In this document: positions 1 through 11,300 of the stretch, one piece after another
Layout of the letters: each line of letters begins with the position of its first letter
How positions within the stretch are numbered: the stretch's first letter is position 1
Assembly: GCA_963921795.1 (NCBI GenBank)
Contig: OY997645.1
Span: forward strand, 34,866,582-34,930,581
Direction: 5' to 3'
DNA length: 64,000 bases
Source: Nannobrachium achirus
Lineage: Eukaryota > Chordata > Actinopteri > Myctophiformes > Myctophidae
Program-made: the position numbers and the translations under genes
The notes under the pieces: generated by a model
Told to the model about the DNA's origin: nothing
Database searches by the model: none
The model's input: only the letters and a program-made list of their open reading frames with translations

Positions 1-509
1 ATGTGGAAAGGGTGCCATTTGTTCCTTGAACTAGTGCGAATGTGTACTGATTTGTGTGATCTTTGGATAAAATCTGAAGGAGTAAAATCCAAAAATGTAT
101 TTTACATAAGTCGGCCTCCTGTTGGTGCTATAAAAGGCAGATGTGAAAAATGCAGGGCAAAGATTTCCCCTTGGCCCCTAGGGAGTGTGCACTGTGCATA
201 CAAAGTTTTACACTGATCAGTTCAACAAATCGGCCTGTTATAGTGCCACCATGAGGCTGATTAGAACATTTTTGGAAAGTGGAATTTCTTCCTATTGGAA
301 TTACTATTACTGCCTATTGGGAATGTGCGTGCACAATTTCACCAAAATTTTTGTGCAAAAATTGGCCTCATGGTGGTGCTAGAACAAGTCCATGTGAAAA
401 ATGTGGAGGTTCTGAATTGCGCCTGTTAGCTGGTAACAGACAGACGCACGCACGGACACACGCAGGGTGCAAAGCAGTCTCCCCTTGCCTTCGGGCCTGG
501 CGGAGACAA
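1..509 (+). repeat. Repeat family A copy, cut by the window edge
   Basis: It shows the family A modules: CTGTTGGTGCTATAAAAGGC, CAGGGCAAAGATTTCCCCTT, GGGAATGTGCGTGCACAATT, and the right end GGCCTGGCGGAGACAA. The left part lies outside the window. Confidence 0.7.
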
Positions 510-874
510 CAAAAAAGGTTTGTGATTGTGCACGCGTGTCTGCACATGTGTGTCTGTGTGTGTGTATATGCAGACATAGGGCTACATTATATGGTAGAAG
601 CAAGTGGAGAGGCTTGATTCATTAGGCTGGCCCTCAATCTATGTTTAAAATTACTGAGTGAAGACGAGTTGGCAATAAGTACGTGTGTATTCCAGAGTAA
701 AGAACCTTTGTGTTTAATAGAGAACTGGCTATGACTGTTACGGCTGAAGGGAGGATGGCGATTATAAGATTGTCTAGTATTATAATCATGAACTTCCGAG
801 TTGTTCATAAAATATACTTTGAAAGGTGTAGGTAGCATATTTGAAAGGTTAGTGCATTTATAATATGAAAGAGC

Positions 875-975
875 AGGTTCTACCTTGGCCTACTGGGAAT
901 GTGCATGCAAAGTTTCACGCCGATTGGTCCAGCTTTTCCGAGATTAGCTGTTCACAGACCGATAAATGGAAAGGC
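875..975 (+). repeat. Repeat family A fragment
   Basis: It contains CTTGGCCTACTGGGAATGTG and AAAGTTTCACGCCGATTGG, as in the family A middle module. Confidence 0.4.
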
Positions 976-1467
976 CATTCTGCCATGTATTATTCCCTAG
1001 CGGGGCTAATAAACTTTTGATCTAGAGTGTGCGGCAGTATTCATCTTTTTGTTTTGTACCCACTACCCAGGGTTGCCATAATAGACTAAATGAGTCTGAT
1101 GGGATGCCTTTGTTGTCAGCTTATGCATACATTTGCTTCGAACTCTTGCCATCTAGAAACTGACTACATAGGAAGCCTTTCTACTTATGCAGATGTTAAT
1201 TTCCCTACATACTTCTTTTCCAATGCCTCCAGTGGACAGATTTAACTATTACAGATTTAATGAATTTCAGAGCGTGCAGCAACATGGACATAAAATAAAT
1301 GTTTAAAGAACGCTAGAAAGTCAGTGGCAGGAATTAGCTGAATTGATGTGGCTTTTTATAATGGCTGACCTTATATAGACATATAGACGGTATATACTGT
1401 ACTTATATATCCACCTCTTTCCGTGAGAGTTTACTGGAGATTATTTGGACCACACTTCCGGTTTAAC

Positions 1468-1533
1468 AGCAGACATACAAGCTCACGTCGCGTCGCAGAT
1501 GCAGCCCGTTGTGAGCTTGTAAATCACGTCTGC
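1468..1533. repeat. Degenerate hairpin of the same type
   Basis: GCAGACATACAAGCTCAC on the left pairs imperfectly with GTGAGCTTGTAAATCACG TCTGC on the right. A 4-base indel breaks the stem. Confidence 0.5.
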
Positions 1534-2332
1534 GCAATGCACTTTGGGGTGTTGGAAAGCCGTGGATAGACACTTCATATTCATCAATTAGATGAACACC
1601 TCCAAATTACCGTGATGCTGTAACCAGACTAACCACTGTTGGCAATACTCACGTCCCACACCTGACTCGGTTTGAATTTATGGCTTGGTCAACTTCTCTC
1701 TAAGCTCTCTGAAGCTTTGGTGTGGAATGGTTGTTAGTCTAGAGAAAGTCATAAATCAAAACATGTTTCGGTTTGCCATTATCTATTAATACTCTGCAGC
1801 TCCTGCTGTAGAGTTCTGGAAACTGCAGGAACTGGCATGCTTTCCCTCTCCCCAAAGACTGAGAGACTTCCTCTGTAAGATGGAGGTGAAAAGACAATGC
1901 TTCAAAGTTGCCTGGGTTGTGATTGATTTACTCATCCCTCTATGGTCTGCTGCCTGCACTGACAGTGACAGCTGTGGAGGTGGAACTGTGCTCAATGCCT
2001 TAATTGAGCCGAGTGCTCAGGGCTTAAATGCCACAGGCACAAAACCCACACAATTAGGACCGCCTAATGACATGGAGTATTAAGCATTATTTTTCTAAAT
2101 AACCCAGTGGGGTTTAATTCTGCAAAAGACTATATGAGTGACTTGTAAAACAAAATGGGCCTAGATTTTCTATTTTATGATGTCATGCAAATCCATTTCA
2201 AACGGTTTGCACGCCAGCTATTGATGCCAAAGAGGTGGATGTACTGTAACATATGTAGGCCATTCTGTGAACATGTATAATACTTTTTTTGTTACCTTGA
2301 TTGATACAAAATTACTCTGTCTGGCTTTTCAG

Positions 2333-2372
2333 AATCAAGACGATATGCACGCCATCTATGACAGTCAACTGG
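2333..2372 (+). CDS. b3glct: b3glct exon 3 (40 nt)
   Basis: The acceptor is ctggcttttcag and the donor gtaagt. Translation is [13 protein letters not shown] plus the first base of Asp. The poorly conserved N-terminal linker cannot prove homology alone. The exon is accepted because its length is the 40 nt expected from human residue 41 onward, and its final G joins AC of the next exon to give [10 protein letters not shown] in phase. Confidence 0.8.
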
Positions 2373-5300
2373 GTAAGTCTATTTTTTTTGTAAAAAAATA
2401 ATTCATGTAAGAGTAAGGTTTTAACACATTGCTTATGATAACATTAAGCTCAGCCCTTAGACATAATTTATTTTAATTGGAAGCATTAATTTATGTGGGT
2501 GACATTATGTTACAGTCTGTTACAGTTCTGTTTAATATTCACATGCACCAGAACAAATTTGTCTAATCCAGAAGCACATCCTACAGAAATAGGAATTACC
2601 TTACACTGTACCCATCAGTCATCCAAAATATCTAAATCAAAACCAAAACCTTTGTTTCTTTTTTAGCTTGAAATAACACCACAGTTGCACTTTTCCCCAA
2701 TAACAATGATTTTCTGGAGCTTGCAGAGGAGTTTGAAGCAATACATTGTTCATTGAATTGGGTCACAATGGAAGCAAAGGCATATAAAAGCTTAATGCTC
2801 TCATTTGGCGCCTCAACAAAGACAGGAAACAATCTGAGTAAATGGGGCTACACTACAATAGTTATGCCATATTATTTGCTATGTTTTTATTGGTGAAAAG
2901 GCTACGCAGTTGCTTATTCACAGCATGTTGCTTGTTGGGATAAAAGCATCAAGGCTGGTCTTCTTTTTTTTTTTTACTTGATTTGTATTTGCAGTTCGTT
3001 ACATGGACAAAACATTTGCAGGGTCAACATCATTACATCGTTTTAGTGATCACATTTTAATCCATGTCAGCTATTCATTTTGTTGGGTTATGTTTTCAGT
3101 CCATTTCTCCCATTTCTCAAGGAACAGTTCTTCTTGTATCCTGAGTTTGTGTGTAAATCTCTCCATCACATATATTTCCTCCACAATGCACAGCTTCTGC
3201 TCAAAAGTTGGAGGGTCACTTTTATACCACAGTCTTGTTATTGCTTTTTTGCTGGCTGCCAGCAGCAAGGCAGGTGTTTCCTTTGTTAAGACAATGTTGT
3301 GAGCGGGGGCACGGTAGCACAGTGGTTAGCGCTTCGCCTCACAGCTAGAAGGTCCTGGGTTCGATTCCCGCCGGGGGACGCTGTGGGTGCTGGTGGCGTA
3401 TTCCTCCCTCTGCGTCATCAGCGCCCACACCCTAGGTGGGGTTGGCGATAGGGCCTTTCTGTGTGGAGTTTGCATGTTCTCCCCGTGTCTCCTAGGGTTG
3501 ATACCCTCACAAAAACATGCAGTAATCCTGGTCTCAATAATACCTCCCCCTGGCCAGCCAGGGCGCCTGATGGAGGGGAAAGGAACTGGTTGGAATAACG
3601 TGTTCCTTCCACGCGCTACGTCCAAACCAGGTAAATTTCCACTGTCAGGTGAAAAGAAGCAACTTGGACTCCTCATGTATAGAAGGAAGCATGAGGTCAG
3701 TCCGTTGTCTCCCCAGGCGCAACAGAGGGAGAGCAGAGCCCAGGATTACATAGGCAATTGGCACTGGGTGAAAATGTTCATGTTGTGGCATGTTCATTTA
3801 CTGTGTACAAGCATCATATAATGTATATACTGTAACAGGCTCGGGCTAGTTGAGAGAGCTTTGTGGGTGCAGTGACACAAACACAGGATTTCAAGTCCCC
3901 TCTGGCAAGTGGCCAGGGCATTTATTAACACAAAAAGTCACTCAGCAAAAGTCAACTCAAAGTCTCTGTCCCTCTCTGGGAAATAAACACTTCTCTTTGT
4001 TTGGGGAGCACGCCTGCTCTCCTCACACTCCTCACACACTCTGGCCTCCCCACACTCTGAGGCCTTGATTTTCCCCTCAGCCAGGTGTGTGCTAGATCGG
4101 CATTGGTTGGAGCCAACGAGCTGGAATGTAGGTGGCCCCTATCACCATGCCCCTCACTCTGTCCCTGTCCCTCACCCCATTACACACCCCCCTCCCCAGT
4201 GTGCGCCTAGTCGGAGGGGCGAACGATGTCCAGAGGGCGTCCCTCCGGGACAGGGCATCCGCATTCCCATGTTTGGCTCCAGACCTGTGAATGACAGAAA
4301 AGTCAAAATCCTGCAGAGTGAGAAACCATCTAGCTACTCTGGCATTTGTGTCCTTTTTCTTGGTCATCCATACGAGGGGAGCATGGTCAGTTACCAGCGT
4401 GAACCTGCGACCCATGAGGTAGTATTGGAGCTGTTCTAGTGCCCACTTAATGGCAAGACCTTCTTTTTCCACAGTGGCAAATGCCTTTTCCCGGGCATCC
4501 AGTTTCCTGCTGACATAAAGTATGGGATGCTCCTCACCTTGAAACTCCTGTGCCAGTACTGCCCCGACCCCCACCTCCGAGGCATCCGTTTGCACAATAA
4601 ATTCTTTGCTAAAGTCCGGGGTCATCAGGACTGGCTGCGTACAGAGGGCATCTTTCAGGCGTTGAAAGGCACTTTCTATTTCCTCCGTCCAAGTCACCAT
4701 GTGAGGCCGAGATTTCTTCGTCAGGTCTGACAGGGGGGCAGCTATTGTGGAGTAATTGGAAATAAAGCGAGAATAATAAGAAGCAAGACCCAAGAAACTT
4801 TTTACCTGGGCCTTGTTGACAGGTCGGGGCCACTCTTGGATCGCCTGGACTTTGCGTTCCTGTGGTTTCACATTTCCTCGTCCTATTGTGAAACCAAGGT
4901 ACTCTGACTCTTCAAGACCCAGCTTACACTTTTTGGGGTTGGCTGTTAGGCCGGCCTGACGAAGAGCCTCCACCACTGCTCCGAGCCGCAGGAGATGGTC
5001 CTCCCAGGTCATGCTCTGTATAACGACATCATCCAAATATGCAGCAGCATACTCACGGTGGGGTTTCAGAACTCTGTCCATCAGTCTCTGGAACGTGGCA
5101 GGGGCCCCGTGCAGACCAAAAGGCAGAACAGTGTAATGGTAGAGTCCAGAGGGTGCTGTGAACGCTGTCTTCTCCTTCGAGTCCGCTGCCAGGGGCACCT
5201 GCCAGTATCCCTTGGTGAGGTCCAGAGTGCTGATGTACCGGGCATCTCCAAGGCGGTCAATGAGTTCATCCACCCTGGGCATAGGATATGCATCAAATTT

Positions 5301-8300
5301 TGAAACGTCATTCAATTTCCTAAAATCATTGCAAAACCTTTTCGTTGAGTCAGGCTTGGGTACCAGGACCACTGGGCTTGCCCATTCACTGAACGACTCC
5401 TCGATCACGCCCAATTTCAACATCTTTTGGACCTCCTCCTCAATAATGGCTCGTCTGGCTTCTGGGATCCTGTAGGGTCTGATTTTTACCTTTTTGCCGG
5501 GTTCTGTCCAGATGTGATGCTGTATGACCTTAGTACGGCCAGGTTTAGGTGAGAAGACATCTGTGTTCTGTTGCACCAACTCTTTCATTTGTTGGGTCTG
5601 AATTTTGGACAGCCCTGGGCCATAGGTCACCTCTTCGACTGCATTTCCTGTAGGGGGAGACAAGGGCACTTGCGGGGACACAGATATTAAAGCCTCCCTA
5701 GAATGCCATCTCTTCAACAAATTCACATGGTAAATTTGTGCCTTTTTCCGACGGCCTGGCTGGCTGACTTTATAATTTACGGGTCCCACCTTTTCTATGA
5801 CCTCATAGGGCCCTTTCCAGGTGGCTAGAAACTTATGCTCAGTTGTGGGTATCAACACCAGCACTTTATCGCCCACCTGGAATTCTCTGGTTTGCGCCCC
5901 TCTGTTGTAGGCCTTCCTCTATGCCTCTTGCGCCTGAGCCATGTGTTCCCTCACTATCGGCCATAACACCTTCATGCGCTCCCTCAGTACCTCTACATGT
6001 TCCACCAGGCTGCGGTGGGGGCTTGGTTGCTCCTCCCAGGCCTCCTTAGCAATGTCCAACAGTCCACGAGGTTGTCTCCCATACAGGAGCTCAAAGGGGC
6101 TGAATCCTGTGGAGGCCTGTGGGACTTCTCTGATCGAAAACATTAGTAAGGGCAACAGCTGGTCCCAGTTCTTGCCATCTTTATCCATAACCTTCTTTAA
6201 CATGCCTTTTAAAGATTTTATAAACCTCTCAGAGAGGCCATCAGACTGGGGATGAAAGACAGAAGTACGGAGTTGTTTTACCTGCAGCAGCTGGCACAGA
6301 TGTTTCATGATATTCGACATGAACGGAGTCCCTTGGTCTGTCAAAATTTCCTTGGGAATTCCCACTCGACTGAACAGCTGTAACAGTTCACGAGCAATCC
6401 CTTTTGCCACCATCGTTCTCAATGGGATGGCCTCTGGATACCTGGTGGCATAATCGACAACAACCAAAATGTACCTATAGCCCTTTGCGGATTTCACCAG
6501 GGGCCCCACCAGGTCCATACCAATCCTTTCAAAGGGAACATCAATAATGGGGAGAGGAATCAAGGGATTTCGAAAATGGGGTTTTGGTGCCACCATCTGG
6601 CATTCAGGGCAAGTGCGGCAGTAGTCTTCCACTGCTCTTACCATACCAGGCCAATGGAACCTCTTTGAAATCAGGACATGACTGTGAGCTAGATGCAGGA
6701 CATTGGAAACATACGATCTGGGCACCACCAACAGTTCTCGGACTTGACCGTCAACCTGGCGAGCATAATACAGCAGTTTATTTTTTATCTTAAACCGGGG
6801 AAACACCAGTTCACTCACCCCGGGGGCTTTCTGCCCCTCGATCTCCGTGACATTGCTCCTGGCAGGTATCAGGTTTGGGTCTTCTAGCTGTGCCGTACCA
6901 AATTGTCCCCTGAGACTGAGGCAACAGCAACTCTCCACCCTCTGCCTCATCTGAGCTATTACTAGCTGGGAAGGCCTGGAAAGGGTTCTCTACATCATCA
7001 TCGGACGTCGGCTCCGCTGAGCTGCTTTCATCTCCCCCTGGGGCGGCACAGCCGAGCTTGGACTGGTCCTTTGGGGAAGAAGGCTGAGGGGAGGTTAACT
7101 TAGGTCTACAGTTTAATTTGACTGAGCAATTTTGTTTTTTCCCACTCACCTTCTTCCTCTCTCTCAGCTTAGAGTACAAGGGGCAGTCACGGCCCAGTAG
7201 GACTGGCACAGGAAGATTGGCGACCACACCTACTTGCATGGTGCAGCGGCCCCGTCCTGTGGTGAGATGTATGACATTGGTTGGATAATGTTTAGTATCA
7301 CCATGCACACAGGAGACAGGCACTAACTTCCCAGGACGCTGACGCTCCAATAGCTGAGGTTGGATGAGGGACACCACGCTCCCGGAGTCCACCAGGGCCT
7401 GTGTCATTTTACCATTTATCTGGACTGGAACCAAGGGAAGAGAATTTTCATCCTTCACCCAACAGGAGTAATTCATATGGCAAGGCTTCCCGGAGGACAC
7501 TTCAGTGGGCATCTCTTCATCCCTGGAGGGGCAATCCCAGGCGAGATGACCGAGCTCTCCACATTCGAAGCACCTCCTTCTGTCCGCCCCAAATGGTTGG
7601 CGTCTCCGTCGTACCACTTCTTCTCCTTGCGACGACCCCCTTCCCTCAGGGGCGGGCTTCTCTGTTGTTCTCTTTGGCCGGGTGATTTCGGGCCGGTCCA
7701 TCCTTCCCGCTTTCAACACACCTGCTGTGACTTGATGACTTTCCACCAGGTTCAGAAGTTCATCAGTACTCATAGGATTTCCATGGCTCACCATTTTCCT
7801 TGCGTCGTAGGGCAGCGCTCTGATGAACTTATCCATGACCACCCTCTCCAGGACGCTCAGCTTCTCTGCTTCATGAGTGAGCCAGGCCCTGGCCAGCCTG
7901 GAGAGGTCATACAGTTGGGCTCTGGGCGACGCCTCTGCGTTGTATTTCCACTCATAAAACCTCTGGGCTGGCCCGGTGAGGAATGGACCTACCAGCTCTG
8001 ACCACTCAGTTCCTGGCCAGCCCTCCCGCATAGCAGTGCGCTCAAAAGACACAAGATAGGCCTCCACATCATCACTGTCCGTCATCTTCGGCAGGAACCG
8101 ACTGGGGCTAGGCTGGTTAGGCTGGTGGGGGCCAGGCTGAGAAGGTCTCCCTGCTACTGCGGTCGCCATTTTCTGGACCTCAGCATGGAGGAGGCCATTT
8201 TGCCTTTGTTGTTCAGCCAGCATTTCCCGTGACAAAGCTTGCTGCTCTAGAGAGATCCTCACCAACTCATGCAATACCGTATCCATTCTGTCGATATTGT

Positions 8301-11300
8301 GCTGTCACTACACCTGCTCTCTACCCGGATTCTCCACCAGTGTAACAGGCTCGGGCTAGTTGAGAGAGCTTTGTGGGTGCAGTGACACAAACACAGGATT
8401 TCAAGTCCCCTCTGGCAAGTGGCCACTGGCCAGGGCATTTATTAACACAAAAAGTCACTCAGCAAAAGTCAACTCAAAGTCTCTGTCCCTCTCTGGGAAA
8501 TAAACACTTCTCTTTGTTTGGGGAGCACGCCTGCTCTCCTCACACTCCTCACACACTCTGGCCTCCCCACACTCTGAGGCCTTGATTTTCCCCTCAGCCA
8601 GGTGTGTGCTAGATCGGCATTGGTTGGAGCCAACGAGCTGGAATGTAGGTGGCCCCTATCACCATGCCCCTCACTCTGTCCCTGTCCCTCACCCCATTAC
8701 AATACATTATTAAGAAGTTCAACTATATGGCTCAAAGAATGGTTAGAGAATTTCAATTCTGTTAAGCCCAAAATGTACTTATGATGATCGACATAAATTA
8801 ATTAAATTAAGTTTACTGAGATTAGAGTTGCTCTGGAATACCACAGAAGAACATTTTAAAAGCATTTAAAACTTTGTGAAAGTAGTGTTATCCTAAATAA
8901 TAATACTTAATATTACTGTAACAATCTCTGTATTGGTGGGAAAACCCCAATTATTCCTTTTTTTTGTTTGTTTTAAGTTTGACTCTCTTCCCCTGAATTG
9001 GTATTATATGAAATCCATACATTATTATCAACCTTCAGCAACATTTCTTTTGAATTAAAGTAAAGCCAAACACCCTCTATTCAGTTCATGTTGATATAGA
9101 CTTTTTTTTAAATCGGATCAAAACTGAAATGTGCTCTGAAAAGAAAATCCCCAGAGCACTGTGTCCCATAATTAGTGTAAACCTCTCCCAAGGCATTTAA
9201 CAGAATATGTGCTTTGGTTAAATAATAGTTTCCCAGAAAATTAGCTGTTTTTCTTTTAAGATCTGGAATTACACTTAGGTTTGTGAAGAATTAGAGTTAT
9301 TAGGGAGAATTATCCCTATAGACTTTATCTGTTCTGAGATATAATTATATTTGAAAGACTAGGGGCCTAAGGGGATATAATATCAGTCACTATAAGTATA
9401 ATTGATAAATATAACCAGTTGATAATGATGGCATTAAATTTAGATGTAGAGGTTATTCAACATTGTTTATGGAAATGGAGGTTAATGGCCTTCTTAATTC
9501 CAGGGCTAAAACCTTTTAGCAAGATTGTTTACATTTAAGTAGAACTATTGTAGATGATATTTTTATTAGTAACATACTGTAAAAATACAGGAAGAACCCC
9601 AAATTTTGGCAAGCAGAGCTGCTTGCCAATCCCTGCTTTTCAAAGATAAGCATTTAGATGAGGCAGCCTTGATTAGGATCAAGCTTGCTATTCACCCAGT
9701 CGACAAAATCAGTAATGTAAATTGCCACTGAAGAGCATGATTGTAGAATGAGATATCGTCACCTTCTCTAACAAAATGAAAGGCATTAAAGTACTCATGA
9801 CTCGTACAGTGAATTAGAAACCTAGAAAAAGTGCTCCTCGTAGCACAGGTCTCCGCTAAATCAGGTAGGTTATTGTGGCCTCCTGGTGGCGTTATAATAG
9901 GCCAATGTGAAAAGGGTGGCATTTCTTCCTCTGCCTTTCATGGCAATCGGACAATGTGTTCATGATTTGAGGCATTTTATTCGAAAACAATATTTTTGCC
10001 AAATCAGCCTGCTGGTGGCGCTATAACAGGCCAATGTGAAAATGATGGCATTTCGTCCTCGGCCTAGTGGGAATGTCAGTCCAAAGTTTCACGGCAATCG
10101 CATGCTGTGTTCATGATTTGAGGCATTTTATTCAAAACAAGCCACTTGTGCAAACTTCAGTTGGCAACTGTAGCCATTCAGGGTGGAATATGAAAAATCA
10201 AACCGATATACTGTATACCGATTTGCGTGATGTGTGGACAAAATCTGAAAGAGTTATGTCAAAATGTGTTTTGTAAAAATCTGCCTGCTGGTGGTGCTAT
10301 AACAGGCCGATCTGAAAAACTGGGGCAGAGGTTCTGCTCTGGCATCCAGGGAGTGTGTGTGTGCACAGTTTCGCTGCGATCGGGCCAACTGTGCCGGATA
10401 TTTTGTTGCTCGCAGTCGGACACACGCACGCATAGGCGGACAGGGTGCCTTCGGCCTGGCGACGACGATTAATTGTTATGTATTGTCCGACTTAGCTTTG
10501 TTTGTGTTTGTTTATGTGCTAAAGAAGTGACTTTGAGAGCTTTTTCATCGTACAATGAAGGTCAATGAGATGGTATTTTAAATTGTTATAATTAATTTCT
10601 AATCAACTGCACCAATTCGACTGCTACATCATGACAAGGTAACTACTACACAACCTAAACCTCTACCAAAGAGTCTTATTGCTTTGAAGGCCGGGCCAGG
10701 TATCATTATTTCTTCATATATATATTTATATATGTATTTATTTTTATTTTATGCATCAAGCTCAAGCAGTGAGTCTTGGCTAATGGGGTCAGCTAACAAA
10801 GACATTGTGTGACAACACAATAAGCATGTAACCATGCACAACAGAATGCACCATTGCACCAATGTTCTCAATCTCATATATTACAGATGCTGTTTCTCTC
10901 ACCATCTGATGCTGACTTGGAACTATTTCATTTGTGGACGAAATGCCAATGTGTATCAATAGCAATACGCACTGAAAACACTGGCATCGTTCGACTAATT
11001 ATTTTCAAAATACAGAGTGACAAAATATTATTATATAGTTCTATTAATTGGTCATTGCAGATGTGTCAAGTTGGAACGCAAGACAGTAGAGCATTGTTTT
11101 GGTGCTAGTATCCAGTGAGCGCTAAGGATCATGCTAATGAGTCCACATGCCTTGCAGAGGCATGCATTTATAGTCAAGCAATGGGAGTAAGCATTTGGAA
11201 TCTGTTAAAACTTGATTACCTCTGGGCCTTGAATTATTGATGCAAAGCGGGGGTTTAAGGCTGCCTTCAACTCTCATTAGTCTTTACCAGAGTTGTCCGT

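Larger units (their letters stand above)
510..2332. other. 5' flank or intron 2, no certain gene
   Basis: Apart from a family A scrap and a degenerate hairpin I see nothing recognisable. b3glct exons 1-2 should lie here or upstream. One ORF at 1880 starts with a hydrophobic stretch and is discussed as a weak exon 1 candidate. Confidence 0.5.
3831..8701 (-). mobile_element. Gmr1-like Ty3/gypsy LTR retrotransposon, full length
   Basis: This 4.87-kb element lies antisense in b3glct intron 3. It has LTRs of 354 and 361 bp with TGTAA/TTACA ends, apparent 4-bp target duplications ATAC (3827-3830, 8702-8705), a primer site beside the 5' LTR and a G-rich polypurine tract beside the 3' LTR. The coding order, read on the minus strand, is Gag with CCHC knuckle, protease, integrase, RT, RNase H. 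Integrase ahead of RT is the copia order, but the RT and integrase motifs are gypsy type; this combination defines the Gmr1-like group known from fish and other deuterostomes. By eye the LTRs differ only by a 7-bp duplication, so insertion was recent. The copy looks non-autonomous because pol is broken. Confidence 0.96.

Noticed and set aside
3302-3370. tRNA gene
   Set aside because: It has A and B boxes but is the head of a longer repeated element and lacks a complete cloverleaf.
3387-3821. 144-codon ORF
   Set aside because: It lies across the SINE-like element and has no protein-family signature.
7360-8001. 213-codon plus-strand ORF
   Set aside because: It is the antisense shadow of the Gag-protease ORF.
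3831-8701. Endogenous retrovirus
   Set aside because: No envelope ORF is present and the domain order is Gmr1-like, so it is a retrotransposon.
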